A DNA stretch of 64,000 bases from Amycolatopsis sp. MtRt-6 (GCF_017308975.1 NZ_JADWPD010000001.1:287612-351611), one strand, 5' to 3'; positions 46,223-55,436 are shown, numbered from the stretch's first letter. The notes: generated from the letters alone by a model not told the origin. Numbers and translations are program-made.

Positions 46223-48514
46223 TCACTGACTCTGATGGTTGTCACTCAGTTTGTCACTCTCGCTTGCCGAGATCCTCACCGCTATAGCGAGCAACGTGCG
46301 AGCCGCGCGAGCGAAGGCGAGATTAAGTCGGGCGGTCTCCGTCGTGTGGTGTGCTGGCCCCAGCAGCCGCTGGCATGCCGTCAGCGTCTGCTCATACAGT
46401 CTGATCGCCTCCTCAAGCTGGCCAGCGCGCTGGTAGGCCCTCGCCAGATTGACCCACGAAGTCAGAGTGTCCGGGTGCTCGGCACCCAATATTCGCTCCC
46501 GGTCGGCGAGGGTCCGCTCATGCAAGCTGATCGCCTCGTCAAGCCGTCCCGCCGACACGTAGGCGTCAGCGAGATTGTTACGCGAAATCAAAGTGCTTCG
46601 GTGGTCGACACCCAATATTCGCTCCCGGTCGGCGAGGGTCCGCTCATGCAAGCTGATCGCCTCGTCAAACCGTCCCGCCGACACATAGGCATACGCCAGA
46701 TTGTTACGCGAAATCAAAGTGTGCGGGTGCTCGGCACCCAATATTCGCACCCGGTCGGCGAGGGTCCGCTCATGCAAGCTGATCGCCTCGTCAAACCGCC
46801 CCGCCAGCTCATACGCGCCAGCGAGGTTGTTACGCGCGATCAACGTATTCGGGTGCTCGTCACCCAGCAACCGCTCCCCCTCGGCGACGGTCCGCTCAAA
46901 CATACTGATTGTCTCGTCAAGCCGCCCCGCCGACGCGTACGCCTGTGCGAGGTTGTTCCGTGAGCCCACGGTGTTTGGATGCTCGGCGCCCCACACCTGC
47001 TCCGAACTTTCGAGGTTCTGCTCAAGTAACGGCAACGCGCGGGTCAGATCACCGGCTTCCTCTAGCAGCCGACCGATCCAATCAGCCTGGATGAGCAGCA
47101 GCGGCGACGGATCGTTGACGTGACCGCGAACAGCTTCGAGGTGTGCCGTGAGCTCATCCAGCTCACCACGTCGCAGCGCGACCTGATGACTAGGAAAGGC
47201 CCCGGTGATCGAGCCAAGCAACCGAGTTGCCGTGTCCAACGCCGCAGCCTGGTCTTCTGCGGGTGGTCTACTGGCCTCGTGACGGACCACTAAAGCCGTG
47301 AGCCGGTGCACCACGACGACCCGACGGTTCTGACCGTAAGAGACCGCTTGAACGTCACCGCTGATCGTGACCAGCGAAGCTTCGACCAATGCGTTGATCG
47401 CTGGCCACACCGCACCGCGTAGATCGAGCTGCTCCTCGGCCTGCATCAACAAGTCTCGGCTCACGCCGTCCGGCGACAGCACTGACAGCACACGCAGTAG
47501 CCGGGCGGCATCCCCGCTGGGATCGGCGTCGGCCAACCCGGCCAAGCTGAGCTGGGTCGCTTTCAACACCCCGGGGTGATCAGCGCCAGCCTGCTGGCGC
47601 AGCATTTCATCCAGGTTCTGATCTCTCAGTAACTCCGCGTATTCGGCATAGGACAACCGAGTTCGTGCGATGAACGCCGCAGCCTGTGCCAAGCCCAGGG
47701 GCAGCCATCCCAACTGCTCACCCAGTTGCGTTCCATCTACGGCCGGGTCTAGTCCGGTGGCACGGAGCAGGAACGCTGTTCCCTCCGCTGGAGTGAACAT
47801 GCCAACCTCAACCGCAGCGACTCCAGCTACGGTGGCGAACTCCCGCCGATTGGTGGTGATCAGCACCTTCGTCGTCCCGATGGCCGGGATATATCCGTGC
47901 AACACATTCGGATCGTCGACGTTGTCGAATACCAGCAGCCTCCTGGTCCGGTCGTCGTGCTCCAGCCACCGGCACACAGCCGCTGCGGCCTGCTCCGGCG
48001 TCATCTCCGCCGTCCCCGGTAGGTTGAGATGGGCCGCCAGTGCCGCAAGCTCGGACTCAGGACCGGACTCTGCGTTGACCCACGCCACTAGGTCATAACC
48101 CCGATTGAGGCACCATCGGGCGTACCGGCCGGCCAGCTGAGACTTACCCGCGCCACGTGCGCCAAGAAGCGCCACAAGCGCCGGCTTCCGACGCCGCCCG
48201 AGCGCCGCACGGACGGCTTTTTCCTCGTATGGTCGCGACTGCCACTGCCACGCTTGGCGCGGTAACGCCCCGAACACCCGCGGCTGCACCTCGACCGACG
48301 CCAGTTGTGACCGCTCCTGTTCGGCTCGCTGCCGCACTAATTCCAGCAGAACCACCACGGCCACCAGCACTCCCAACGCGGTGAACACAACCGGGCGCCA
48401 CCACCACTGCTGCACCTCGACCAGGTTGGTGGCCAGGTTGCCTACCAATGCGAGGGCTACACCCACCAACGCCAGCGACACCGGTGACGGCGTCCACCGT
48501 GGCCCATGCCTCAT
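46223..48514 (-). CDS. Membrane-anchored NB-ARC/TPR (STAND) protein
   Basis: 763 residues. Two N-terminal membrane helices (about 12-31 and 41-61), a P-loop STAND ATPase with Walker A GARGAGKS (118-125) and Walker B LLVFDNVDD, a winged-helix-like part, and a C-terminal array of 42-residue kinesin-light-chain-like TPRs (about 500-740; unit E-HP-TL-SRNNLA-AY-AGR-DEAI). STAND proteins oligomerise on ligand binding; several are anti-phage sensors, others are regulators. There is no obvious enzymatic effector, so the membrane segment may itself act. It follows the AbiJ-C-like gene on the same strand. Confidence 0.85.
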   Translation of the reverse strand: MRHGPRWTPSPVSLALVGVALALVGNLATNLVEVQQWWWRPVVFTALGVLVAVVVLLELVRQRAEQERSQLASVEVQPRVFGALPRQAWQWQSRPYEEKAVRAALGRRRKPALVALLGARGAGKSQLAGRYARWCLNRGYDLVAWVNAESGPESELAALAAHLNLPGTAEMTPEQAAAAVCRWLEHDDRTRRLLVFDNVDDPNVLHGYIPAIGTTKVLITTNRREFATVAGVAAVEVGMFTPAEGTAFLLRATGLDPAVDGTQLGEQLGWLPLGLAQAAAFIARTRLSYAEYAELLRDQNLDEMLRQQAGADHPGVLKATQLSLAGLADADPSGDAARLLRVLSVLSPDGVSRDLLMQAEEQLDLRGAVWPAINALVEASLVTISGDVQAVSYGQNRRVVVVHRLTALVVRHEASRPPAEDQAAALDTATRLLGSITGAFPSHQVALRRGELDELTAHLEAVRGHVNDPSPLLLIQADWIGRLLEEAGDLTRALPLLEQNLESSEQVWGAEHPNTVGSRNNLAQAYASAGRLDETISMFERTVAEGERLLGDEHPNTLIARNNLAGAYELAGRFDEAISLHERTLADRVRILGAEHPHTLISRNNLAYAYVSAGRFDEAISLHERTLADRERILGVDHRSTLISRNNLADAYVSAGRLDEAISLHERTLADRERILGAEHPDTLTSWVNLARAYQRAGQLEEAIRLYEQTLTACQRLLGPAHHTTETARLNLAFARAARTLLAIAVRISASESDKLSDNHQSQ

Positions 48515-48597
48515 AGTTCAACTCCGAACGGCCATGACCAGAGTGGCTGGCCACCATGCCAACAAGGGGATATGCGCTTGCCGGCAACTGCCTCGCC

Positions 48598-49569
48598 TTA
48601 TTGCGCGCGGTGAACGGCACCACTCGTGAACCACTGAACCAGGATGACCGCCAGATGCACGGCGGCCTCGCTCTCTGCTTGGGTGCTATCGCGGTTGTGG
48701 TCAGCGGACGTGTGCCGTCCGGTTTCACCGGTCAGAAGTCGATCGAGCATGGCTGAGACCACGTCCGCTGACCCGGTTCCCGGATCCATGTCTGATTTTT
48801 CCAGAAGTGTGAACCGCCACTGATCCAACTCCTTGCGGAACTTGCGAGCGGCCGCGTGCACTGTGCTCCCAGTCCCCGGGTTGAGCAGCGGAACCGCGAC
48901 GGCTTCTACCGCCTTAACAGCAGCACCGTAACTAGCCGATGGATTTGGGCGACGACCGTAGACCTCGCGCCAGGCGGTTTCGAGGTTGGCCGCAGCGGCT
49001 GTTGAACCTACGGATGTGGCTAGCTCGCGCGCTTGCCGCCACGCCTCGGTCGCGGTCGGGTCCACTCGGCGGTACAGGCCGCGAAGTTCCGCATCTACGT
49101 GCCAGGCAGAACCAGTGTCCAGCAGCAAGTCGATCAAGGCTAGAAGGTGCTCAAGCCACTGGTCCTGCCACGTCCGACCGTAGCCATCGGAGTCGAGGTC
49201 TTCCCAGCCAGGGTGCAAAGAAATTACCGCGTCGACAACACTAAGTGGATCGAGTGGACGCGGTGACTCGATGCCAGCAAGGTTACCGGACACGATTCGG
49301 ATAACCGCATCTTGATGGCTGCGTGGATAGCTGGCATACGAGGACGCCTGACTGTTAGGAATCCACGATACGCGGAAGCGATTGAGTACTCGGCGCGCCA
49401 ACTCCTGCTCATTGCTGAGGACGCTGGCGACCCACCGGACGAGGTCGTTCTTGAGATGCGGTGGCACGTCCTCATACAACTCAGCCTCGGGAAGCTTGCC
49501 TGCATCCCGTTCACCCAGGGTTGGCCACGGCGCCAGCCGAGCTAGTTCCGCGCGGTCATTCTCGTCCAT
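48598..49569 (-). CDS. AbiJ-C-terminal-domain-like protein
   Basis: 323 residues, soluble. The C-terminal half has the Abi_C-like pattern: WREVYGRRPNPSASYGAAVKA in pieces (WREVYG, SASYGAAVKAVEAVAVPLL), a later KFRKELDQWRF and a final VHLAVILVQWFTSGAVHR helix. The N-terminal half (AELARLAPWPTLGE, ENDR) is unrecognised. Abi_C domains occur in abortive-infection proteins. It lies 84 bases upstream of the STAND gene on the same strand. ATG 49569 is preferred to 49578. Confidence 0.65.
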   Translation of the reverse strand: MDENDRAELARLAPWPTLGERDAGKLPEAELYEDVPPHLKNDLVRWVASVLSNEQELARRVLNRFRVSWIPNSQASSYASYPRSHQDAVIRIVSGNLAGIESPRPLDPLSVVDAVISLHPGWEDLDSDGYGRTWQDQWLEHLLALIDLLLDTGSAWHVDAELRGLYRRVDPTATEAWRQARELATSVGSTAAAANLETAWREVYGRRPNPSASYGAAVKAVEAVAVPLLNPGTGSTVHAAARKFRKELDQWRFTLLEKSDMDPGTGSADVVSAMLDRLLTGETGRHTSADHNRDSTQAESEAAVHLAVILVQWFTSGAVHRAQ

Positions 49570-49652
49570 GACAGTCAACGCTAGCGCCTAACACCGACAC
49601 AACTGCGCCGACATTCCCGAGTGAACCGTTCCGTCAGGTGCGAAGCGTTGCG

Positions 49653-50804
49653 TCAGGAAGTCTTGATTAGGCCCATCCGGTCGGCCATGCCGCGAACCTC
49701 ACGGGCTACGCCCTCGCGCCGGGCCCGAGCGAGCATTGTCGAGATGATCTCCCGAACGAACGGGTTCGTTCGAGTTCGAATGTGTCCCAGCTTCTCGGCC
49801 CGAACGAGCAGCGCCAGCACTTCCTCATCGGGACGGCGGATGCCGTAGAGAGCGCGGGCATGCTCGATCAGAAACGTCGTGCGCCGCGAGTCAATGGTCA
49901 ACTCGGCCGGGTCAACGGTCGCCGCCAGCCTTGCGGCCTCGGCGTGGTCGCCGCGTTCGAGGGCAGATGAGATGCGCCAGAGCACGACGTTGGCCGGGCT
50001 GAACAGCAGGAAGTTCCGGTTGCCGTACTCGACGTGCTCGGCCAGGCCGGCGGCCTCGTCGAGCGCCGCGGTGGCGTCGCCGCCCAGGACGGACTCGGTG
50101 TAGCCGGTGGTGAGGGTGAGCGCGCCGCGCACGTCGTAGGCATCGGCCGGCACGTAGTCCAGCGCTCGCCCGGCGAGCTTGGAGGCTCGCTTGTGTGCGC
50201 CGAGGCCGGCTAGGGCCTGTGTGCGCGCGAACTCGGCGAGGGCGATCCAGCCAGGTTCGCCGAGCCGCTGCGCTGCCTCGTGTCCGCGGTCGGCGGCGAT
50301 CCAGGCCAGCTCGAACGCGCCGAGACCCTTCGTGAGCAGGGCCGTGGTGTGGGTGGCGGTGACGAGCGAGCGGAGTGCGTCTGGCTTGTCGACGTGGGTG
50401 TGCAGGGCCAGCAGCAGCTCGGGGAGCCGGGCGCCGACCTCGGCGTCTTGGTTCGCCTGCCGCAGGGCTGCGACCAGCTGCGTTTCGGACAGCAACTGTC
50501 CAAGGTCGCCGATCGGCGGCTCGGTGCCGTCGAGGTCGGTGCTCAGCAGGGCGTCGCGGATAGCGGGGATGGCGGAGTCGGCCTGCGGGTCGCGGATCTC
50601 CAGTCCGTCGCCGGTGATGTCGGAGAGGCTGACGCGGAGCGCGCCGGCGATCGCGACCAGGGTTGAGCGCTTGTCGATCGCCGTGCGCTCGTTTTCGATC
50701 TTGGACAGGTAGCCCTTTGAGAGGCCGGACAGGCCGGCGAGCTGTTCGAGGGACAGGCCACGCCAACGGCGAAGCCGACGGATCGTGATGCCGATCGAGT
50801 CCAT
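49653..50804 (-). CDS. XRE-family regulator with TPR-like C-terminus
   Basis: 383 residues: helix-turn-helix (about 5-62, RLRRWRGLSLEQLAGLSGLS, YLSKIENERTAI) and a long helical sensor region with TPR-like repeats. Such proteins often respond to peptides or element-encoded signals. It is divergent from a small-gene run at 50878 and an imperfect operator lies between them. Confidence 0.85.
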   Translation of the reverse strand: MDSIGITIRRLRRWRGLSLEQLAGLSGLSKGYLSKIENERTAIDKRSTLVAIAGALRVSLSDITGDGLEIRDPQADSAIPAIRDALLSTDLDGTEPPIGDLGQLLSETQLVAALRQANQDAEVGARLPELLLALHTHVDKPDALRSLVTATHTTALLTKGLGAFELAWIAADRGHEAAQRLGEPGWIALAEFARTQALAGLGAHKRASKLAGRALDYVPADAYDVRGALTLTTGYTESVLGGDATAALDEAAGLAEHVEYGNRNFLLFSPANVVLWRISSALERGDHAEAARLAATVDPAELTIDSRRTTFLIEHARALYGIRRPDEEVLALLVRAEKLGHIRTRTNPFVREIISTMLARARREGVAREVRGMADRMGLIKTS

Positions 50805-50826
50805 GCGCCTCAGGGTACAGACTTGG

Positions 50827-50843
50827 GTTTCCCGGCAGGAAAC
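50827..50843. promoter_or_regulatory. Possible XRE operator
   Basis: The inverted repeat GTTTCC-cggca-GGAAAC lies 22 bases before the XRE gene start and 34 before the divergent small gene. Confidence 0.4.
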
Positions 50844-50877
50844 GTTTGCGACCTGCACCTTTGTACGGTCACTAACT

Positions 50878-51117
50878 ATGCGTGATCGACGACGTACGCG
50901 ACAGAGCACCGAGGGTGTTGACCAGTTCGGCGGTCCGGCACACGTCGAGGTCGAGGTACGGGAAGACAGCCGGATCGCGCTGACCAGCTCGACGCCTCCC
51001 GGCGAGCCGATCCTGTTCAGCGCCGAGTCGGCCGCACAGCTTCGGAACCAGCTGGGTGACGCGTTGACGGTCTCGCTGCGTGACGCTCGTACAGCTCGGG
51101 GGTGCAAGGCGCCATGA
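50878..51117 (+). CDS. Small element protein, DUF397-like position
   Basis: 79 residues, MRDRRRTRQSTEGVDQFGG then a beta-rich core (VEVEVREDSRIALTSS, PILFSAESAAQLRNQLGDAL). I do not recognise it for certain. It overlaps the next small gene by 4 bases and is divergent from the XRE regulator, so it starts a short operon of element genes. Confidence 0.55.
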   Translation: MRDRRRTRQSTEGVDQFGGPAHVEVEVREDSRIALTSSTPPGEPILFSAESAAQLRNQLGDALTVSLRDARTARGCKAP

Positions 51118-51311
51118 CCTCGGAGCACTTCGACGTCCGGCCGACGTTCCGGTGTGGCGCGTCGCTGTTCAACTCGGGTGGTCAGCGGCTCAACGAGATC
51201 GATCTGGCCAACTACCAGTCTCCGAAGACGCACGCAGACATGACCGATGCCGACTGGGAGCAGGCAGCCGCTGCGCTCCGGGCGTTCGAGGCCGAGCGGG
51301 GACTTCGATGA
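51114..51311 (+). CDS. Small hypothetical protein
   Basis: 65 residues, MTSEHFDVRPTFRCGASLFN, acidic helical end (DADWEQAAAALRAFEAERGL). ATG overlaps the previous stop (ATGA) and its own end overlaps the next gene by 4 bases, which supports it as a real coupled gene. Function unknown. Confidence 0.55.
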   Translation: MTSEHFDVRPTFRCGASLFNSGGQRLNEIDLANYQSPKTHADMTDADWEQAAAALRAFEAERGLR

Positions 51312-51604
51312 CCGCGTTGAACGACTGGCCGATGACCAGCACCGACACATGCCGGGACTTCTGGGAGTGGCACGAGTTCGCCGGGGGCGACGGGTGGGCT
51401 CACCTGTACCGGCACTCGGAGATGGCCAACCCGCGGCTGTTCATGCTGCTGCCCTGGTGCCTGACGGACGTCCGCTTTCCGCTGGAACACGACCGGCCCA
51501 GCATCAGCCGCCGCCGGGTGATCCCGAGGCCGGGCCGGGTGTGCCCGGTCTGCGCGAGCCAGAACGAACACCGGCGAATCGAGGTGCCGCGTGCGCGCTC
51601 GTGA
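51308..51604 (+). CDS. Small hypothetical protein with CPVC motif
   Basis: 98 residues, rich in Trp and His in the N-terminal half (DFWEWHEFAGGDGWAHLYRH) and with CPVC near the C-terminus, which may bind zinc. It is coupled by overlap to the genes on both sides. Function unknown. Confidence 0.55.
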   Translation: MTALNDWPMTSTDTCRDFWEWHEFAGGDGWAHLYRHSEMANPRLFMLLPWCLTDVRFPLEHDRPSISRRRVIPRPGRVCPVCASQNEHRRIEVPRARS

Positions 51605-51851
51605 CCGCGAACTGCTCGCCGCCCTCTCGAAGGTCAACACCAAAATCGGAAGCGTGACGGTCGAATTGCTGGCCCTCCAGTCGGACGACGCACGCTATGC
51701 GACCGCCTTGCGCACGCTTGGCTGCCAACTGATCCAGATCGGCGTAGCGCTCGTTCGACACGCCAGCGAGCTGGACGGCGCTGAACTCGATCTGCCTTCC
51801 CTGATCAGCACTCCCGACACAGAAGACCCACGACCGAACGGAGCGGTCTGA
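51591..51851 (+). CDS. Small helical hypothetical protein
   Basis: 86 residues, mainly helical (RDRELLAALSKVNTKIGSVT, LGCQLIQIGVALVRHASEL). GTG start inside the end of the previous gene. It ends 3 bases before the XRE/DUF5753-like regulator gene. Confidence 0.55.
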   Translation: MRARDRELLAALSKVNTKIGSVTVELLALQSDDARYATALRTLGCQLIQIGVALVRHASELDGAELDLPSLISTPDTEDPRPNGAV

Positions 51852-51854
51852 ACC

Positions 51855-52652
51855 GTGACCGAAGCTGCACTCCGACCAGCCGTCATCGCCCTGGCCGGCG
51901 GACTTCGCGAAGCCCGTACCCAGCGCGGCATCAGCCTGCGCCAGCTCGCTGACATGGTTGACCTTAACCCCTCGGTGCTGTCGAGCTTTGAACTCGGCCA
52001 CCGCGCACCAGAAGACACGACCGTGGCCCACATCCTCGGTGTCTTGCGAACGCCGTACACCGTGCGCGAGCACCTCATCTACCTGGCCCGCCGCTCCCAC
52101 GACCGCGACTTGATCGACCGCGCAGGACGCGCCGAAGACCTCCTGCACACCGCCTTCGAACGGCGATCCGCGCGCGTTACCGAGTGGTCGCCGTCGCTGG
52201 TTCCCGAGGCGTTGCAGACGGCCGAGTATGCCCGCGCGTTGCGGGACACCGGCTTGTTCGCCCCCGAGGACGCCGACGTGGGCTGTCTCCTCCGCACCGC
52301 ACGTCAGCTCGCCCTACCCGACAAGACGGGCACGCAGTACGCGTTCCTGATGGGCGAAGCCGCTACACGCCTCGACACCTGCACCGCAGATGTGCTCCGT
52401 GACCAACTCGACCAGCTGCGCGCCTGGACGAGAAGGCCGCGGATCTCCGTGCGCCTCGTCCCCTCCGCCAACTGCCCGCCCGGCCTGGTCGAACCGTTCA
52501 CCCTCTACGAACGCCGCACTGGCGCCTTCGCGGTCGCCGTGCGCAACCGCCTCGGTGGTGCCCTGTACCTCACCAACCCAGCCGCCTTGACGACATACGA
52601 GCAGGCAGCCCAGGGACTACGACGCCACGCCATCGAGAACGCGTGGCCCTAA
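51855..52652 (+). CDS. XRE-family regulator with Scr1/DUF5753-like domain
   Basis: 265 residues: helix-turn-helix (about 14-72, LREARTQRGISLRQLADMVD, SSFELGHRAPED) and a DUF5753-like C-terminal domain with SLVPEALQTAEYARAL, CTADVLRDQLDQLR and VRLVPSANCPPGL. The type is abundant in Streptomyces-like genomes, usually beside small DUF397-type genes; the small genes just upstream may serve that role. Confidence 0.85.
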   Translation: MTEAALRPAVIALAGGLREARTQRGISLRQLADMVDLNPSVLSSFELGHRAPEDTTVAHILGVLRTPYTVREHLIYLARRSHDRDLIDRAGRAEDLLHTAFERRSARVTEWSPSLVPEALQTAEYARALRDTGLFAPEDADVGCLLRTARQLALPDKTGTQYAFLMGEAATRLDTCTADVLRDQLDQLRAWTRRPRISVRLVPSANCPPGLVEPFTLYERRTGAFAVAVRNRLGGALYLTNPAALTTYEQAAQGLRRHAIENAWP

Positions 52653-52779
52653 GCCCCCGGTCGGCGCGTCCTGCCTCCCTCCAGGCGGCGCGCCGGCCGG
52701 GCCTCACGTGCCCGATTCGCCGAGCACACGTTCCTGCCGAAGCTCTAGCCTGGCCGAGGCACCCCGATAGAGGAGTCTG

Positions 52780-53676
52780 ATGACATCGACGAAGGCTTTC
52801 ACGACGGAGCGGACACAAGCTGTCTTCGAGGCAGCGTGCGCCTTCGCCGGGCTGGACGCGACCGACGCGCAGCGAGTCCGGTTCGGGGAGAACGCCATCT
52901 ACCGCCTGGCCGACGGCTCCGCCGTGGTCCGCGTCGGCCGCTCCATCCCGGCCGCCACGAAGGAAGTGCTCGTCGCCGGGTGGCTTGCCGAGAACCGGTT
53001 CCCCGCCGCGACGGTGCTCGACGGCAACGAACAGCCCTTCGTCGAGGACGGCTTACCCGTCACCTTCTGGAACTGCCTCGAAGAGGACGACACACCGATC
53101 ACGCCGGCCGAGTTCGGGAAGCTGCTGCACGACCTGCACGCGCTCCCCCACCCGACGGACTTCCGCTTGCCGGCCTTCTCGCCGATGCCAAAGGTCGAGC
53201 CGCGCCTACAAGCGCTGAAGGGCAAGCTCCCCGAGGCCGACCTCGACTTCCTGCGCGACCGGTACGAGGAACTCTCCGAGAAGTTCCAGGAACTTGAGTT
53301 CCCGCTGCCCGCCGGCCCTGTGCACGGCGACGCGCACCCCGGAAACGTCATGCGCGCCCCCGACGGGACGCTGAACCTGATCGACTTCGAGGACTTCGCC
53401 TACGGACCGCGCGAGTGGGACGCGGCCGTGCTCTCCGTCCGCCACCAGGCGTTCGGCTGGGCCTCCGAAGCCGAGTACGACTCGTACACGACGGCCTACG
53501 GCTTCGACCCGATCGACTGGCCGGGCTTCCCCGTGCTCAGGGCGACACGAGAGCTGAACATGACCATGTGGCTCTCGCAGACCGTCGACGAGTCCGCCGA
53601 GGTGAAAGCCGAGGTCGAGAAGCGAATCAGCGACCTACGCGACGACCAGGCGCCCCGACACTGGAAGGTTTTCTGA
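52780..53676 (+). CDS. APH-family phosphotransferase
   Basis: 298 residues of the aminoglycoside-phosphotransferase/choline-kinase fold: catalytic HGDAHPGNVM (Asp and Asn) and metal-binding LIDFEDF; an N-terminal lobe with GENAIYRLADGSAVVRVGR. It could phosphorylate a drug or small metabolite. Its 3' end overlaps the converging regulator gene by 42 bases. Confidence 0.83.
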   Translation: MTSTKAFTTERTQAVFEAACAFAGLDATDAQRVRFGENAIYRLADGSAVVRVGRSIPAATKEVLVAGWLAENRFPAATVLDGNEQPFVEDGLPVTFWNCLEEDDTPITPAEFGKLLHDLHALPHPTDFRLPAFSPMPKVEPRLQALKGKLPEADLDFLRDRYEELSEKFQELEFPLPAGPVHGDAHPGNVMRAPDGTLNLIDFEDFAYGPREWDAAVLSVRHQAFGWASEAEYDSYTTAYGFDPIDWPGFPVLRATRELNMTMWLSQTVDESAEVKAEVEKRISDLRDDQAPRHWKVF

Positions 53677-55050
53677 CGGAAGGTGGATGTTGGCGAAGTC
53701 GAGGAACTCCTTCACCAACGGGTCGCCGGCATGTCCGCCCAGGCGTCCGCGGAAGTCGTCGAGGTACGAGATCACCCGGAACGACTTCAGCTTCGCCGCG
53801 GTCTCGACGACCGACCTGGCCACGTTCAACGCCTCTTCGAGGTTCCCGCCTTGCAGGTGCGACGTGGCCAGCACGGTTCGGCAGAACGAGAGGCTACGGA
53901 CGTAGGTCGACTCCGAGGCCGCGATCGAGGCGGCCGCGTGGTGGTTCGCCAACTCGGCGTTCCCGATGTCGCGGAAGCAGTGCGCGAACTCGGCGTGTAG
54001 CTCGGCCTCGTCGAAGTAGTGGATCCACTCGGGGTCGTTCTCCCGGATGCCCTGGCAGTGCCACCGTTCAGCCGTGAGCAGCGCGGCCGTGACGTCCTCT
54101 GCCCTACCGAGGGACGCAAGCGCCCTGGCCTCCATCGCGTGGAACAGCGCCATCGTGGTCGGAGTGGCGTAGCCGTTCGCACCCTTGTACGCGGCGCGCG
54201 CCAGGTCGACCGCCCGTTGGAAGTGCCCGAGGAAGTTCGCCTGGTGCGACATGCCCGCGAGGATTCGACCGCAGAGCGCCTTGTCGCCGGCTGCCTTGGC
54301 CAGGCGGAACGCCTGAGTCAGGTACCGCTGCGCGAGGCCGTGCGCGCCCGTGTCATAGGCCGTCCAGCCGGCGAGCCGCGTCAGGGCAGCGACCTCCCGG
54401 AAGTACTCCCGCCCAACCGGGTCGTGCGGAGACACGTGCCTGATGTTCGGCAAGATCTCCTGGTCGAGGAACGAGGCGACGAGCGACTTTGGCCGGCCGC
54501 CGCCGTACTTGTAGTCGAAGCTGCTGAACATGGCGGTTGCCTCGCGGACCGCTTCGACGTCCACGAGGGTGATCGAGCGCGGCTCGGACGGCGGCCGCGA
54601 GCCTTCGTCGTCGGAGTCGGTCAGCCACCGGACGAGCAGGCCGCTCCAGGCCTCCGGCACGACAGCCAGCGGACCGACCCGCTTCGGCGTCCGCAACTCG
54701 AGTTCGGTGATCGCGCCCAGCGCGACCAGGCTGTGGGCGACCTCCTCCGGGTACTCCAGGCCGACGTCATCCGAGGTGGTCTCGGACGCTGCTGCGAAGC
54801 CGATCTCATCGAGGCCGACAGGCCGGCCGAGCAATTCGCCGAGGACGGCGGCGATCAGCTGGCAGGTGCGCGGGTGCGGCTTCGTGCCGTCGAGCCAGCG
54901 CTTGACCGGCACGTGGTCCGCGCTGACCAGCTCACCGCCGTCTCTCTGGCTGCGTTCGCGCACCCGGCGGGCGAACCCCTTGTTCGTCGCCCCCGCCTGT
55001 CGCATAACCGCAGCTAGAAGTGCGTTCGGCTGCTTCCCCTTGTCGACCAC
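53635..55050 (-). CDS. Regulator with N-terminal HTH and TPR-like repeats
   Basis: 471 residues. The N-terminus (about 10-75: NKGFARRVRERSQRDGG, VPVKRWLDGTKPHPRTCQLI) is an XRE-like helix-turn-helix typical of Streptomyces transcriptional-regulator/TPR proteins; residues about 150-440 are helical repeats. It is divergent from the membrane peptide gene across an intergenic region with three TGCACCCCC repeats. Probably controls element functions. Confidence 0.78.
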   Translation of the reverse strand: MVDKGKQPNALLAAVMRQAGATNKGFARRVRERSQRDGGELVSADHVPVKRWLDGTKPHPRTCQLIAAVLGELLGRPVGLDEIGFAAASETTSDDVGLEYPEEVAHSLVALGAITELELRTPKRVGPLAVVPEAWSGLLVRWLTDSDDEGSRPPSEPRSITLVDVEAVREATAMFSSFDYKYGGGRPKSLVASFLDQEILPNIRHVSPHDPVGREYFREVAALTRLAGWTAYDTGAHGLAQRYLTQAFRLAKAAGDKALCGRILAGMSHQANFLGHFQRAVDLARAAYKGANGYATPTTMALFHAMEARALASLGRAEDVTAALLTAERWHCQGIRENDPEWIHYFDEAELHAEFAHCFRDIGNAELANHHAAASIAASESTYVRSLSFCRTVLATSHLQGGNLEEALNVARSVVETAAKLKSFRVISYLDDFRGRLGGHAGDPLVKEFLDFANIHLPSENLPVSGRLVVA

Positions 55051-55083
55051 CGGTACCTCCGAAGGTCATTAAAGCCCCCCCCG

Positions 55084-55135
55084 TGCACCCCCCACGTGCA
55101 GAAATGCACCCCCGCGTGCACACTGCTGCACCCCC
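55084..55135. repeat. Three TGCACCCCC direct repeats
   Basis: TGCACCCCC occurs at 55084, 55105 and 55127, 21 and 22 bases apart (two helical turns), with extra GTGCA units between. Located between divergent genes, it looks like a regulator-binding array or iteron set. Confidence 0.6.
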
Positions 55136-55235
55136 GCCCCCGCGCGGTTTCCTGAATTCATCAGCGACAACGCCGGATCGAAAGCCCCGATCCGGACCGG
55201 CCTCCCGGCCCGTCGCAGAGCGAAAGGAGACCGCG

Positions 55236-55436
55236 ATGGCGAAGAACAACTTCCCGGTTATGAAGAGCGGGGGCGGCCTGGTCGGCAAGGCGATCGGCCT
55301 GGTCGTCGGGCTCGCGATCGTCGTGCTGATCGTCAAGTACCCGGCCGACTCGGCGACGTGGGCCAGCGGAGCCGCACACGGAATCGGCGCGGTGATCGAC
55401 GGCGTCGTGCAGTTCCTCCGCGCCCTGTTCGGCTAG
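55236..55436 (+). CDS. Small single-helix membrane protein
   Basis: 66 residues with one membrane helix (about 15-35, GLVGKAIGLVVGLAIVVLIV) and an amphipathic C-terminal helix (IGAVIDGVVQFLRALFG). AAAGGAGA precedes ATG 55236. Small membrane (Spd-like) peptides are common in AICE transfer regions; no specific family is recognised. Confidence 0.7.
   Translation: MAKNNFPVMKSGGGLVGKAIGLVVGLAIVVLIVKYPADSATWASGAAHGIGAVIDGVVQFLRALFG

Noticed and set aside
46370-46990. Regularly spaced near-identical repeats, considered as a CRISPR array
   Set aside because: Repeats are 126 bp, in frame and encode TPR units of the STAND protein; there are no spacers.
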